Shown here piece by piece: positions 43,166 through 52,506 of a DNA stretch of 64,000 nt (within the stretch, counting starts at the first letter, position 1; the number at the start of each line of letters is the position of its first letter). Source of the stretch: Rheinheimera tangshanensis (GTDB taxonomy: Bacteria; Pseudomonadota; Gammaproteobacteria; Enterobacterales; Alteromonadaceae); NCBI RefSeq assembly GCF_014645135.1, contig NZ_BMLH01000006.1, positions 124,001 through 188,000 of the forward strand, written 5' to 3'. A program made the translations under genes and the position numbers. The notes under the pieces were generated by a model that saw only the letters and a list, made by a program, of their open reading frames with translations, ran no database searches and was not told the DNA's origin.

Positions 43166-44050
43166 TTATTTTTTAGCCGCAAATAAGGAGTCTAGCTTTT
43201 GCTCATAACTGTGATAGTTCAGGAAGTCGTAAAGTTCAGCACGGGTTTGCATGCTGTCCACTACTGCTTTCTGATCGCCGTTGGCCAGAATAGACTCGTA
43301 CACATTCAGTGCAGCTTTGTTCATTGCACGAAAGGCACTTAATGGATAGAGCACCATATCCACACCCACGCCAGCCAGCTCAGCTTTATTAAACAGCGGC
43401 GTTTGGCCAAACTCGGTGATATTGGCAAGCACTGGTACTTTCAGCACCTTAGTAAAGGCCTGGTATTGCTCCAGCGTATACACAGCTTCAGCAAAAATGG
43501 CATCGGCACCTGCAGCTTCACAGGCTAAAGCACGCTCGATGGCGGCGTCTAAACCTTGTTGTTGCAAGGCATCAGTGCGCGCCATAATAAAAAAGTTCTC
43601 GTCTGTTCTGGCATCGACAGAGGCCTTGACGCGATCAACCATTTCGTCCAAAGAGACGATTTCTTTGTTCGGTCTGTGACCACAACGTTTTTGCGCCACC
43701 TGATCTTCAATATGAAAACCTGCAGCACCAGCTTTGGTCATTTCTTTCACAGTGCGAGCAATATTAAAAGCGCCGCCCCAGCCTGTATCGGCATCCACCA
43801 GCAAAGGCAGTTCAGTAGCACCGGTAATACGACGGATATCTTCACAGACATCGTTGAGCGAGGTCATGCCTAAATCCGGCAAACCAAAAGAGGCATTGGC
43901 CACACCAGCACCTGATAAATACAAGGCTTTATGACCCACACGTTCAGCCATCATGGCGGTGTAGGCGTTAATAGTGCCCACCAGCTGTAACGGATGATTG
44001 TCTTTAATTGCCTGACGAAGCAGAGCGCCAGCGCTTTTTACATTAGCCAT
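43166..44050 (-). CDS. prpB: 2-methylisocitrate lyase PrpB
   Basis: 294 residues, isocitrate-lyase superfamily. The catalytic KRCGH motif is in the QKRCGHRPN segment, and [16 protein letters not shown] with metal-binding Asp is clear. Cleaves 2-methylisocitrate to pyruvate and succinate. The ATG at 44050 (AGGGGAC upstream) is preferred over the longer frame from 44083; it overlaps the end of the GntR gene by 8 bp, so the two are translationally coupled. Confidence 0.96.
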   Translation of the reverse strand: MANVKSAGALLRQAIKDNHPLQLVGTINAYTAMMAERVGHKALYLSGAGVANASFGLPDLGMTSLNDVCEDIRRITGATELPLLVDADTGWGGAFNIARTVKEMTKAGAAGFHIEDQVAQKRCGHRPNKEIVSLDEMVDRVKASVDARTDENFFIMARTDALQQQGLDAAIERALACEAAGADAIFAEAVYTLEQYQAFTKVLKVPVLANITEFGQTPLFNKAELAGVGVDMVLYPLSAFRAMNKAALNVYESILANGDQKAVVDSMQTRAELYDFLNYHSYEQKLDSLFAAKK

Positions 44051-44729
44051 GTGAAGTCCCCTGTTGAAGTAACTGTTGTTCAATATTACGTTTGGATGCG
44101 GCGATATGACGGCGCATCAGTAAGTCGGCAAGTTCGCCATCACGGTTAGCAATGGCGTTAATAATAGCTTTATGTTCGTCAAAAGCCCGCGATACCCGAG
44201 GGCCATTCATGCCAAGCTGCACTCTGTACATCCGCACCAGAAAATACAGCTCGTCACTTAAGATATTAATCAGATAAGGATTTTTACTGCCCAAAATCAC
44301 CCGGTAATGAAAGTCGACATCGCCGGCTTCCTGGTAGTAACTTTCTCCTTCGCGCACGCGTTGTGTCGACAAATGCTGATCAAGTAGCGCTCTGACTTCG
44401 GCAATTTCCTGCTCTGTCATATGCTCTGCGGCCAAACGACAAGCTAAACCTTCCAGCTCTTCACGCAGCTGATACAAAGAACGTAAACCTTCAATCGACA
44501 GTTTGACCACACGGGCACCAGCATTGGGTGTACGTTCTATTAAATGACACCGCTCTAAACGCGCTAAGGCCTCACGCAGCGGTGCACGGCTTAAGTCATA
44601 GCGTCGTGCCAGTTCTGGCTCACTGATCTTGGTACCAGCAGGAATGTCACCTTCCACTATGGCGGTGCGAATTTGCACTAACACCCGGTCGGCGGCAGTA
44701 ATAGCTTCTTTAAATTCAGTAGCAAGCAT
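44043..44729 (-). CDS. GntR-family (FCD type) regulator of the prp operon
   Basis: 228 residues. N-terminal winged helix ([36 protein letters not shown]) and C-terminal all-helical FCD ligand domain. First gene of the methylcitrate operon, so probably an autoregulated repressor or activator responding to a cycle intermediate; FCD members often sense 2-methylcitrate-like carboxylates. Two perfect palindromes with TGTCGACA cores lie upstream. Differs from E. coli, where PrpR is a sigma-54 activator. Confidence 0.94.
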   Translation of the reverse strand: MLATEFKEAITAADRVLVQIRTAIVEGDIPAGTKISEPELARRYDLSRAPLREALARLERCHLIERTPNAGARVVKLSIEGLRSLYQLREELEGLACRLAAEHMTEQEIAEVRALLDQHLSTQRVREGESYYQEAGDVDFHYRVILGSKNPYLINILSDELYFLVRMYRVQLGMNGPRVSRAFDEHKAIINAIANRDGELADLLMRRHIAASKRNIEQQLLQQGTSHG

Positions 44730-44732
44730 CAG

Positions 44733-44744
44733 ATTGTCGACAAT
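44733..44744. promoter_or_regulatory. Putative GntR operator 1 (proximal)
   Basis: Perfect 12-bp palindrome ATTGTCGACAAT, 3 bp before the GntR start codon. The core fits the GntR-type GT...AC half-site pattern. Confidence 0.6.
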
Positions 44745-44804
44745 AACTGGAAGGTGGTTACGTTTTACGCCTAGAATCGGCTTTGGTCAAGCTAAAACGA
44801 GATG

Positions 44805-44818
44805 TTATGTCGACATAA
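44805..44818. promoter_or_regulatory. Putative GntR operator 2 (distal)
   Basis: Perfect 14-bp palindrome TTATGTCGACATAA with the same TGTCGACA core as operator 1, centres 73 bp apart (about seven helical turns). Probably overlaps or flanks the promoter. Confidence 0.65.
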
Positions 44819-44862
44819 AGACTAAAGTACTAGAGGAAGTTGTATGGATTTATGGACGGGCT

Positions 44863-45576
44863 TTATATGCTTTGCTGCCACTTCTGCCTGTTTACACCTT
44901 TTATAATCATCCACAGGCTAAGAGTGAGTTCACCTGCTAATACCGGCAGCATAATCCAGGGGAATAGTTGTGCAGCCATCTCTGGAGCCAGCAATAACGC
45001 CAGACTGTTAATCAAATAACATAAACCCGCTATTGCTAACATCACGCCAATAAAAACAGGGAAAAAGCCAGACTTGACGATCAGATAACCGCGCAGCAGA
45101 CAGGCCAAAGCAAAAAAAATCAGCCCTATGCCAAAACCGTAAGCGTGCAGCTGAATAGCCAGAGCAGACCAGGCCGCTAATTGCTCTGAAGAGAACACTG
45201 AAGCAGCAGCCGTTCCACCCAACAACAGCAAAGGGATCACCAACAACAACTTATTGGCAACTAACATCGCTGTTTGGATCAGGTTAAAAAAAGTAGCCGC
45301 CAGATTTAACCCGGCATTGACTCGCTTAAACAGCAAATAGAACAATACGATAACGGGAATATCCAACAGCTGCATAGTTAAATCCCCTACTATGCCAAGA
45401 GCCCATAAGGTAGGTGCAGCGGTAATATTCTGCGCTGTAGCAGTGGCGTCGGCCGGTACCACTAAAGATCCTCTGACCATCAACTCACCAAAAAGCCCTA
45501 ATGCAATAATAGCCAGATAAAATAATCCCCCAAGACGCACGTAAAGCTGTGGCATCTCTTTAAAGGTTGAATTCAT
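44863..45576 (-). CDS. DUF4386 membrane protein
   Basis: 237 residues from the ATG at 45576 (GAGG six bases upstream). Six to seven hydrophobic helices spread along the sequence, with the family-typical opening (RLGGLFYLAIIALGLFGELMV). DUF4386 proteins are uncharacterised integral inner-membrane proteins. It ends ~45 bp before the distal prp operator; not part of that operon. Confidence 0.88.
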   Translation of the reverse strand: MNSTFKEMPQLYVRLGGLFYLAIIALGLFGELMVRGSLVVPADATATAQNITAAPTLWALGIVGDLTMQLLDIPVIVLFYLLFKRVNAGLNLAATFFNLIQTAMLVANKLLLVIPLLLLGGTAAASVFSSEQLAAWSALAIQLHAYGFGIGLIFFALACLLRGYLIVKSGFFPVFIGVMLAIAGLCYLINSLALLLAPEMAAQLFPWIMLPVLAGELTLSLWMIIKGVNRQKWQQSI

Positions 45577-45660
45577 CTGGAACCTCACTCAAAGCTGAAT
45601 GATTGGTTTGATGGGGTAAGGCTAGAGCACAACTTTAAGCTAAAGTGGACAAGGCATGCG

Positions 45661-46809
45661 TTACAACGCTTCTGCTTCAAGTACTTTATTACGACCCAGC
45701 TTCTTTGCCTGATACAAAGCTTCATCCGCTCTTTTTAGCAACAAGGCTCCGTCTAATTTCTGTCGTGTCGATACCCAACCCATGCTCACAGTGATTGGGA
45801 TTTCTTCCTGAGCTTTCACAGGCTGTTGAAGAAAGGTTTGTCTGAGTTGCTCAAGTTTGCACCTGGCTTGTGGTGCATCGACATTGGGCAGACATGCCAG
45901 AAACTCTTCACCACCAATACGGAACAACAAATCATAATTTCTAAAATGCTGTCGAAGTAGCTCTGCAATGTGCTGTAGTGCAACATCTCCGGTTGAGTGA
46001 CCGTAAGTATCGTTAATGCGCTTAAAGAAATCCACATCCAACATCATCACAGTTATCGCTTCACCCTGACGAATACAACGGCCTATCTCTTTATTTAAAA
46101 TAGAGTTGAGGTCATTTCTATTTAATAAACCAGTCAGAGGGTCTGTGTTTGCTTTACGTTCAAGCTCTTTTTGTTGTGACTCAACTAAAAGCAGTAAACA
46201 GCTGGCTAATAAGCCAGAACAATAGATTGTAAAAGCAAACCAGCCAAACTGATGAACGATGAGATGCTCAGCCAACTGCGATATTTCTAATTCAAACAGT
46301 ACATAAAGCAGCCCTCTGCTGAACAGTTGCAGTACGTTGAATATCAACACCGCTTTAAAAACAGTGAAGGCTATCGTCGATTTGTTCACAGACTGGAGCG
46401 CTTTGAAACTTAGCACATTCAACATCATGATCAGCAAATAATTTGCGATCAGGCGCATAGCCATCTCTGTTTTAAAAGGTTCGAAAAAACTCAGGCTAAA
46501 AGAAAGCAGCACAGGTATTGCAAACCAAATCACTCTGAAATGCAGCTTACAGAGTGTCAGAACTCCCAGCAAAACAATACAATGCAAACCGACAGTCGCC
46601 GCATTTGCCAGTGCTGGCATTAAATAAATGGGCAAAGTAACAATATTATTTACTATACCAATCAGTGAGTTGAGGGCTAAGCATAATCCTGCCAGACTAA
46701 AGATCCTAAAATGCTTTAGCTCAGTACTGTTTTTGCTATACAAAAAGAGACTTAAAAAGAAACTCAAACCCAGCAGTAGATTCACTGAGCTGATCGTCAA
46801 AATATCCAT
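45661..46809 (-). CDS. Membrane diguanylate cyclase (GGDEF)
   Basis: 382 residues. About six to seven N-terminal membrane helices (to ~residue 205), then a GGDEF domain with DVDFFKRINDTYGHSTGD, active-site GGEEF at 299-303 and an RNYD I-site at 290-293, five residues upstream. It should synthesise c-di-GMP with product inhibition in response to an unknown membrane signal. Second cyclase in the window; the two are unlike in their sensory halves. Stands alone. Confidence 0.93.
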   Translation of the reverse strand: MDILTISSVNLLLGLSFFLSLFLYSKNSTELKHFRIFSLAGLCLALNSLIGIVNNIVTLPIYLMPALANAATVGLHCIVLLGVLTLCKLHFRVIWFAIPVLLSFSLSFFEPFKTEMAMRLIANYLLIMMLNVLSFKALQSVNKSTIAFTVFKAVLIFNVLQLFSRGLLYVLFELEISQLAEHLIVHQFGWFAFTIYCSGLLASCLLLLVESQQKELERKANTDPLTGLLNRNDLNSILNKEIGRCIRQGEAITVMMLDVDFFKRINDTYGHSTGDVALQHIAELLRQHFRNYDLLFRIGGEEFLACLPNVDAPQARCKLEQLRQTFLQQPVKAQEEIPITVSMGWVSTRQKLDGALLLKRADEALYQAKKLGRNKVLEAEAL

Positions 46810-47381
46810 AGGTAAACATCGTCCTTGATACTGCCAACCCTACTGCAAAGCTGCACATAAATAAATTAGACATAGTCCAGCTTCATCGGAGCAAAACGCA
46901 AATCCAGATGGTTTATAACATATAAATTGACCTCAATCGACAGGACAAAAGTCTAGCCAAAAAACTTCAGCTACTTTTACAGCGAACTAAACCCACTCAA
47001 CTTCAAACCAACACTGACTTTGCAGTTTTTATTAGATTAATTTTTTCTAACATTAATGATATGTTAAAACTTTAGCTTCTATAGCAATAGTACGACAAAG
47101 CTCTTCAGTTTGCTGCAAAAGCTTATTTAGCCTGAGGTGGAGTGGATAACTTGGGGATAACTGCGGTATAAGATCAGGATAAGTTTGGGCTTCTGTTTCG
47201 GATTGAAGCACTTAATAGACTAAGTTCAGTGCAGGAAATTTTTACAGCTTTGTCTACACTCAAAACCAGTAAGTAAATCTGTTTGTCCTCTTTGGTTCCG
47301 TATAGCGCACGGCTCATTTAGATGAGCCATTCCCCTAAGCCCAGAATAGATCCCTTGATTCTGGGCTACTTTTCTCTTCAA
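46810..47381. other. Long intergenic region (572 bp)
   Basis: AT-rich, no gene found. Contains two close near-matches to the DnaA box, AGTGGATAA (47141-47149) and TGGGGATAA (47152-47160), each one base off. Further on, GGCTCAT/ATGAGCC forms a hairpin (47311-47328), followed by the tatD terminator. The 5' part should hold the promoter of the diguanylate cyclase. A small RNA cannot be excluded. Confidence 0.45.
47338..47367 (-). terminator. Terminator-like hairpin after tatD
   Basis: AGCCCAGAAT (47338-47347) and ATTCTGGGCT (47358-47367) form a perfect 10-bp stem with a 10-base loop, 15 bp beyond the tatD stop. A second hairpin follows on that strand at 47311-47328. Confidence 0.7.
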
Positions 47382-48161
47382 TTAAGCTTTCTTAACTGAT
47401 TGAAATAGCTGATAAAAGTTTGCTGAGGTTTGTTCTGCCAACAATTCGATACTGACATTACGTTGCTCTGCAATACAAGCAGCCACTGCGCTGACATAAG
47501 CCGGTTGGTTAGTTTTGCCACGGTAAGGCACAGGGGCTAAATAAGGCGAGTCAGTTTCAATGAGTAAGCGGTCAGCCGGAATGTGCCGCGCTACAGAACG
47601 CAGCTCATCGGCGTTACGAAAGGTCACAATGCCGGATAATGAAATATAAAAACCTAAATCCAGAGCAGCTTTTGCAGTATCCCAGTCTTCGGTAAAGCAG
47701 TGCAATACACCACCGCAGTCAGCTGCACCACCAGAGCGCAATAAATCCAGTGTGTCCGCTCTGGCATCGCGGGTATGTACGATCAAAGGTTTTTTAAGTT
47801 CACGGCCAACAGCAATATGAGCGGCAAAAGCCTCTTGCTGTATGGCTTTGCTGTCCGGACTATAAAAATAGTCCAGACCGGTTTCACCTACGGCCACTAC
47901 TGCTGGATCAGCGCAATAACGACGCAGTAGTTCGATATCTATTTGATCTTCCTGATGCAGCGGATGTTCACCACAAGACACTGAGACCTGCGGATACGCA
48001 GCTACCAGCTGTTTCATTGCAGGAAATTCTTTCAGGCTGACTGAGACACACAACATATGCTCAACTTTGGCTGTAGCAGCTTGCTGTAATACTTCAGGCA
48101 GGGTCAGAGCTAATTTGTCCCATTCCAGACGGTCGAGGTGGCAATGTGAATCAACAAACAA
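47382..48161 (-). CDS. tatD: TatD-family metal-dependent DNase
   Basis: About 259 residues. Metal ligands in VDSHCHLDRLEW, Glu in GETGLDYFYSP, His in HTRDA and HCFTE, and Asp in LLIETDSPYL define the TIM-barrel amidohydrolase fold. Acts as a 3'-5' exonuclease/deoxyribonuclease and perhaps D-aminoacyl hydrolase. A TTG at 48161 is preferred as start because GGAG lies seven bases upstream and it matches the usual family N-terminus; the ATG at 48179 has no ribosome site. Last gene of the pabC-mltG-tmk-holB-pilZ cluster. Confidence 0.92.
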   Translation of the reverse strand: MFVDSHCHLDRLEWDKLALTLPEVLQQAATAKVEHMLCVSVSLKEFPAMKQLVAAYPQVSVSCGEHPLHQEDQIDIELLRRYCADPAVVAVGETGLDYFYSPDSKAIQQEAFAAHIAVGRELKKPLIVHTRDARADTLDLLRSGGAADCGGVLHCFTEDWDTAKAALDLGFYISLSGIVTFRNADELRSVARHIPADRLLIETDSPYLAPVPYRGKTNQPAYVSAVAACIAEQRNVSIELLAEQTSANFYQLFQSVKKA

Positions 48162-48213
48162 AAGACTTCTCCAAAACATTCACTAAAAACAGCCAGAAGG
48201 TGGCTTTATATCT

Positions 48214-48540
48214 TTAAAGGCTGTAGGTAGGCTCGGTCGAATCGAGCATACCTCCTAATAATTTCTCAATTTTATCCTGCAACTGAAACTTATCGTCGAT
48301 AAAAGCCACACCAATGCCTGCGGGCGTCGAGCTTTGTGCACCTTGTGGTGTCAGCCAGGCCACTTTGCCTGTCACTCGCAGAGGTTCAAGCGCGTCAGGC
48401 AAAGTGACGACTAAAGATAACGAATGCCCCATACGGTAGGGCCGCGCAGTACGCACAAACAAACCGCCATTTTTCAGAAATGGCATATAGCAGCGATACA
48501 GCTCTTTTAGCTCAGTAAAATCCAGTTGGATTTCGTCCAC
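48214..48540 (-). CDS. pilZ: Type IV pilus assembly protein PilZ
   Basis: 108 residues, the short PilZ form that lacks the N-terminal RxxxR c-di-GMP motif, as for true PilZ of type IV pili. Conserved GGLFVRTARPYRMGHSLSL and VAWLTPQGAQSSTPAGIGVAF segments. In Pseudomonas and Xanthomonas this protein works with PilB and FimX in pilus assembly. GTG start with AGGAGC upstream. Position between holB and tatD is the canonical one for pilZ. Confidence 0.93.
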   Translation of the reverse strand: MDEIQLDFTELKELYRCYMPFLKNGGLFVRTARPYRMGHSLSLVVTLPDALEPLRVTGKVAWLTPQGAQSSTPAGIGVAFIDDKFQLQDKIEKLLGGMLDSTEPTYSL

Positions 48541-48552
48541 AAGTAGCTCCTG

Positions 48553-49458
48553 TTACAACAAGGCCGAACGCAGTTGCACGAGCAAGGCGGATAAATTCAG
48601 CGCGGCATTTTGCCCTGAAATCAGCTGACGGTCACGGCCCCATTGCTGCAAAGACAGCAATAATTGATGATGTTTTAACTGCATATCCGCGCCTTTCTGC
48701 CACAACTCCTGCCGTACAAACCAGAATAAGGTTGAAGGCAATTGCTCCGTGTCAGGTAAATGGGCTAACAGCTCATACATATCTAGCTGAGCGGACACGA
48801 ACTTCTTCAGCATAACCAATTGTGCAGAAATTGCTGCCGCTTCGTCGTTTTCTAATAACTTCAATGCTAATAAAGGCGCGCCACCGACATACTGCAGTAA
48901 AAAATCAGGCACAGGTCTGCTGCTGTGTTCCTGCAACCAATGTTCTATCTGCTCACCATAGACGGGAGCTAAAGCCCAGCTTTGACAGCGGCTTAAAATA
49001 GTAGGTAACAATTGCGCCGGATGGGCACTTTGTAAAATCAGAAAACTGTTTTGTGGCGGCTCTTCCAACGTTTTTAATAGCGCATTGGCGGCGGCTTCTG
49101 TCATCAGTTCAGCCTGTGGAATAATCGCCAGCTTGACGCCACCTTGCTGTGATGCACCTTGCATAAACTGACCCAAAGCACGTATCGGATCCACCCCAAT
49201 ACTGCTGCTGCCTTCTGTTGGCAATTGCCACAGATCCGGGTGATGGCCGGACGCCATCAACTGACAACTTTTACATAAACCACAAGGCTGGTGCAGCTGT
49301 GGACTCTTACAAAGTAAATAGGCCGCCAGGCGTTTAGAAAGTGCGAGTTTGCCAATACCAACAGGGCCTGTCAGCAATAACGCATGATGCAACTGCCCTG
49401 CGGCTGCCAATTCAGTCAGTTTGTATTGGTACGAATCCAGCCAGGGGAAATCAGACAT
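48553..49458 (-). CDS. holB: DNA polymerase III subunit delta'
   Basis: 301 residues of the clamp-loader family. Degenerate P-loop [11 protein letters not shown] near residue 32, zinc cysteines around [16 protein letters not shown], and [17 protein letters not shown] (SRC-type sensor with LSRCQSW). Part of the clamp loader that places the beta clamp on DNA. Starts inside the tmk end (8-bp overlap) and lies 12 bp before pilZ. Confidence 0.95.
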   Translation of the reverse strand: MSDFPWLDSYQYKLTELAAAGQLHHALLLTGPVGIGKLALSKRLAAYLLCKSPQLHQPCGLCKSCQLMASGHHPDLWQLPTEGSSSIGVDPIRALGQFMQGASQQGGVKLAIIPQAELMTEAAANALLKTLEEPPQNSFLILQSAHPAQLLPTILSRCQSWALAPVYGEQIEHWLQEHSSRPVPDFLLQYVGGAPLLALKLLENDEAAAISAQLVMLKKFVSAQLDMYELLAHLPDTEQLPSTLFWFVRQELWQKGADMQLKHHQLLLSLQQWGRDRQLISGQNAALNLSALLVQLRSALL

Positions 49459-50110
49459 CAGAGCATAGACCTGGGTTTAAAGATCCACTTTGATAGGCCT
49501 GTTGCAGTGCGTTCAGGATCTGTTGCTGCACCTGCTCCATAGACTGACCGGCATCGATCGTAACTATATTAGGCTCAGCGGCTGCGATTTGCAGATACTT
49601 GGCCCTGGTTCGCTGGAAAAACGCCAGTTGCTCCTGCTCAATTCGATCCAATTCACCACGAGCCTGAGCACGTTGTAACCCTATAGCCGGGTCTATATCT
49701 AAATACAGCGTTAAATCCGGTGTTAAATCACCTAACACCACCTGACGAATGCTGTTGATCAGGCTTTCATCCAGTTGACGACCACCGCCCTGATAAGCTC
49801 TGGAGGATAAATCGTGACGATCCCCTACTACCCAAATACCCTGCTTTAAGGCGGGCTGGATCACAGTTTTTATCAGCTGCACGCGGGAGGCATACATCAA
49901 TAATAGTTCAGTCTCAGGCGCAACCTTTTCATCCTGCACTTGCTTGACGAGGGTGCGAATTTGTTCAGCTAAAGCTGTACCACCTGGTTCACGAGTGCTG
50001 ATAAATTTGATGTTGTGTTCACTCAGCCACTGCTGGATAGTTAGGATAGCACTGGTTTTACCTGCACCTTCCAGCCCTTCCACTACGATAAAACGCCCCT
50101 GAATTGTCAT
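49451..50110 (-). CDS. tmk: Thymidylate kinase
   Basis: 219 residues. P-loop [12 protein letters not shown] near residue 11, ISTREPGGT (DRX-like substrate loop), and the LID region [10 protein letters not shown]. Phosphorylates dTMP to dTDP. ATG overlaps the mltG stop (ATGA), and the 3' end overlaps holB, so translation is coupled along the cluster. Confidence 0.97.
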   Translation of the reverse strand: MTIQGRFIVVEGLEGAGKTSAILTIQQWLSEHNIKFISTREPGGTALAEQIRTLVKQVQDEKVAPETELLLMYASRVQLIKTVIQPALKQGIWVVGDRHDLSSRAYQGGGRQLDESLINSIRQVVLGDLTPDLTLYLDIDPAIGLQRAQARGELDRIEQEQLAFFQRTRAKYLQIAAAEPNIVTIDAGQSMEQVQQQILNALQQAYQSGSLNPGLCSDV

Positions 50111-51132
50111 TGTTTTTTCTTTCCAAAAATGTATTGCTGCACAGCGGCATTATGCTCTTTTAGCGTACGGGAAAACTGATGAGTGCCGTCACCTTTTGAA
50201 ACAAAATACAGCCAGTCACTTTTCGCAGGCTGAGCCGCGGCCAGGATAGAACTTCCACTTGGTGCTGCGATAGGACCAGGCGGTAAACCAAAATGCTGAT
50301 AGGTATTGTACAAGTGCGGATTACGTAAATCAGCTCTGGTGATATCACCATTAAAACTATCACCTAAACCATAGATCACTGTTGGATCTGTTTGTAATTT
50401 CATGCCAAGGGCCAAACGATTGACAAAAACCGAGCTGACCAGCGGTTTTTCCGGCTCATGACCACTTTCTTTTTCGACGATAGAGGCCATGATCAGCAAC
50501 TCATAAGGATTTTTATAAGGCAGTTGTGCCTGCCGATTGTCCCATGCCTGCTGCAAACGTTGGATCAGTAGCTCATTGGCACGTTTTAATAATTCAGTGC
50601 TGGTGCTGTTGGCGGTGTAATTGTAAGTTTCAGCGAAAAACAGCGCCTCGGCATTAGCTGGTTTGTCACCCCAGGCATCTGGCCACTTTGCCAGCTCGAC
50701 TAATGCAGCTTTATCCGTCAGATCATGCTTTAAATATTCAGCTTCGGCTAAACGCTTCAAGCTTTGGTTTAAGGTTTCACCTTCTTTGATACTAAAAGCA
50801 AACTGCGCCACTTTTCCACTGGCAAACAGATGCAGCATTTGTAATAAGCGGGTTGGTTTTTGTTCTGTCGGCACTCTGTACACACCCTGATGTAACTTGG
50901 ATAATTCAGGATGTACTCGTAAATAAATAGACAACCAACGACACTGAGCATTGCTCAACAGATTTTGCTGCTGCCAGTTACGACAGAGTTTCATTGCGCT
51001 GTCGCCGGCTTTAATTTCGATGTAAGCCTCTTTCAGCGGCAAAGTGCTTTGGCTGTACTGTTGCCAGATATTGGTTAAACCAAAAAAACTGACCAGAGAA
51101 ACTAACAGCACTACAAATAAAGTTCGGATCAA
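50107..51132 (-). CDS. mltG: Endolytic transglycosylase MltG
   Basis: 341 residues, one N-terminal membrane helix (about residues 4-20), LysM-like region, then the YceG/MltG catalytic domain with ASIVEKESG (catalytic Glu) and [12 protein letters not shown]. It cuts nascent glycan strands and sets their length. The start is TTG overlapping the pabC stop (TTGA), with GGAG very close upstream. Fits the canonical pabC-mltG-tmk order. Confidence 0.95.
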   Translation of the reverse strand: MIRTLFVVLLVSLVSFFGLTNIWQQYSQSTLPLKEAYIEIKAGDSAMKLCRNWQQQNLLSNAQCRWLSIYLRVHPELSKLHQGVYRVPTEQKPTRLLQMLHLFASGKVAQFAFSIKEGETLNQSLKRLAEAEYLKHDLTDKAALVELAKWPDAWGDKPANAEALFFAETYNYTANSTSTELLKRANELLIQRLQQAWDNRQAQLPYKNPYELLIMASIVEKESGHEPEKPLVSSVFVNRLALGMKLQTDPTVIYGLGDSFNGDITRADLRNPHLYNTYQHFGLPPGPIAAPSGSSILAAAQPAKSDWLYFVSKGDGTHQFSRTLKEHNAAVQQYIFGKKKQ

Positions 51133-51893
51133 AACTCAACTCCGTGGAAAAACTGGCGCACCAGTTCCATATTTTTAGCTTGCCCGGCAAATTCTTTCAC
51201 CGGAACCACACCCATCAAGGCATTACACACCAATAAAGCTTCTGCTTGTTGCAGATCAGCCAGACTAAAACAACCTTCAGTGATCGCTCGCTGCGTCATC
51301 AGATACTGACGCATCACGCCGTTGACACCAGCCCGATCCAACTTGGGTGTAAACCATTGACCCTTTTTGCAAAACATCAGATTAGCAGCAGAGACTTCGA
51401 TGACAGCATCAGTTTGGTCCAGTACCACAAGCTCATCAACGTCGCGCTCTGTTAATTCGGCTTTAATCAACACCTGCTCCAGCCTGTTGTTATGCTTCAG
51501 ACCTGCCAAAGCGGGCTGCTGAGCTAGTTTAAAACCAGCTACACCAAGGCGAATGCCTTGCTGTTGCCAGTTACTGTAATCAGGTAAAGCAGCGGTACTG
51601 ATGTAACAGCAAGGCGATTCAATACCTTGTGGGCTATAACCCCGACCGGCCTGGCCACGGCTGATTAATACTTTAATGACTTGATCAGACGCTGAAATTG
51701 CCTGCTGGACTTGTGCCGTCAGCTCATCCGTATCAAATTCATGAATTAACAAAGCTTTAGCGCCTGATACCAAACGCTGCAGATGCAAATCCCACAGCAT
51801 GGCTTTGCCGTCTTTTACCCGCACTGTGGTAAAAAGTCCGTCACCATACTGGAAGCTACGATCTGTGCTATTCGGTGCCTGCAGATAAAGCAT
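51129..51893 (-). CDS. pabC: Aminodeoxychorismate lyase
   Basis: 254 residues, PLP-dependent fold-type IV (BCAT-like). The QYGDGLFTTVRVKDG, GYSP and NNRLEQVLIKAEL segments are typical; the catalytic Lys is in the KHNNRLEQVLIKAE region. Converts 4-amino-4-deoxychorismate to p-aminobenzoate and pyruvate for folate synthesis. ATG at 51893 preferred over a TTG one codon earlier. Upstream lies a palindromic element and then DUF6702/M1 genes, instead of fabF directly. Confidence 0.92.
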   Translation of the reverse strand: MLYLQAPNSTDRSFQYGDGLFTTVRVKDGKAMLWDLHLQRLVSGAKALLIHEFDTDELTAQVQQAISASDQVIKVLISRGQAGRGYSPQGIESPCCYISTAALPDYSNWQQQGIRLGVAGFKLAQQPALAGLKHNNRLEQVLIKAELTERDVDELVVLDQTDAVIEVSAANLMFCKKGQWFTPKLDRAGVNGVMRQYLMTQRAITEGCFSLADLQQAEALLVCNALMGVVPVKEFAGQAKNMELVRQFFHGVEF

Positions 51894-51957
51894 CAATGCC
51901 AGTCCAAATCATTTGAAAAAATCTGGCGGAAAGTATGCCTGAAATCAGTGACTTTAA

Positions 51958-52011
51958 AAATGGGGTCAAATCACATTGTTAACAGTTAAGCTAATGATCT
52001 GCCCCATATTT
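51958..52011. repeat. 54-bp imperfect palindromic element
   Basis: AAATGGGGTCAAATCA (51958-51973) pairs imperfectly with 51995-52011 (TGATCTGCCCCATATTT), and the inner CATTGTTAAC/GTTAAGCTAATG also pairs. It lies between pabC and the DUF6702 gene, beyond a stop codon. The ATGGGGTCAxATCA theme is known to me from dispersed small palindromes in other gammaproteobacteria. Confidence 0.65.
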
Positions 52012-52017
52012 AAGCAG

Positions 52018-52506
52018 TTACTTGCTAAATTGCACCTGTTGCCACTGCTGTTCCGGGGTGAATTTGAGGGTTTTCACTTTGCCACGGCCTTCAATATTGA
52101 CTACGTTGACCTGATCCGGCCACAGGCTTTGTAATGAATCATGGCGCAACTGCAACTGTGTCAGATGTTGTGGGATGGCCACTTCCTGATAAACCCAGAA
52201 AAAACGGCCATCCAGTTCGTTACCCACCAGACTCAGCTTCAGATCCTGACCGTCACTTTTCAACTGAAAATGGCTGGATACATACAAGGCAAAACTATCG
52301 CGGGTGGACTGTTTGGCGATTAAGTCAGCCGATTTATCCAGCAGTTTTTTCACCGCATGTTCGGCATCATGCACATAAAACCTGTGCATGATTTCAACAT
52401 TGCCAGTGCGTGGGTTAAACAGCACCTTGGTGATAGCAGATTTCATTTCATGAGCGGATAACTGCACGCTCAAACAGCATAAAACAATCACTATCCAACG
52501 CATCAT
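52018..52506 (-). CDS. DUF6702 family exported protein
   Basis: 162 residues, signal peptide ending near LSAH. The opening HEMKSAITKVLFNPRTGNVEIMHRFY is the DUF6702 signature. The family is uncharacterised but often neighbours M1 peptidases. Its start overlaps the stop of the peptidase gene (TAATGATG), so the pair is co-translated. No cysteines or catalytic motif. Confidence 0.85.
   Translation of the reverse strand: MMRWIVIVLCCLSVQLSAHEMKSAITKVLFNPRTGNVEIMHRFYVHDAEHAVKKLLDKSADLIAKQSTRDSFALYVSSHFQLKSDGQDLKLSLVGNELDGRFFWVYQEVAIPQHLTQLQLRHDSLQSLWPDQVNVVNIEGRGKVKTLKFTPEQQWQQVQFSK

Noticed and set aside
47141-47160. Chromosomal origin at the DnaA-box-like pair
   Set aside because: Only two imperfect boxes, no dnaA/dnaN/gidA genes nearby and no AT-rich unwinding repeats.
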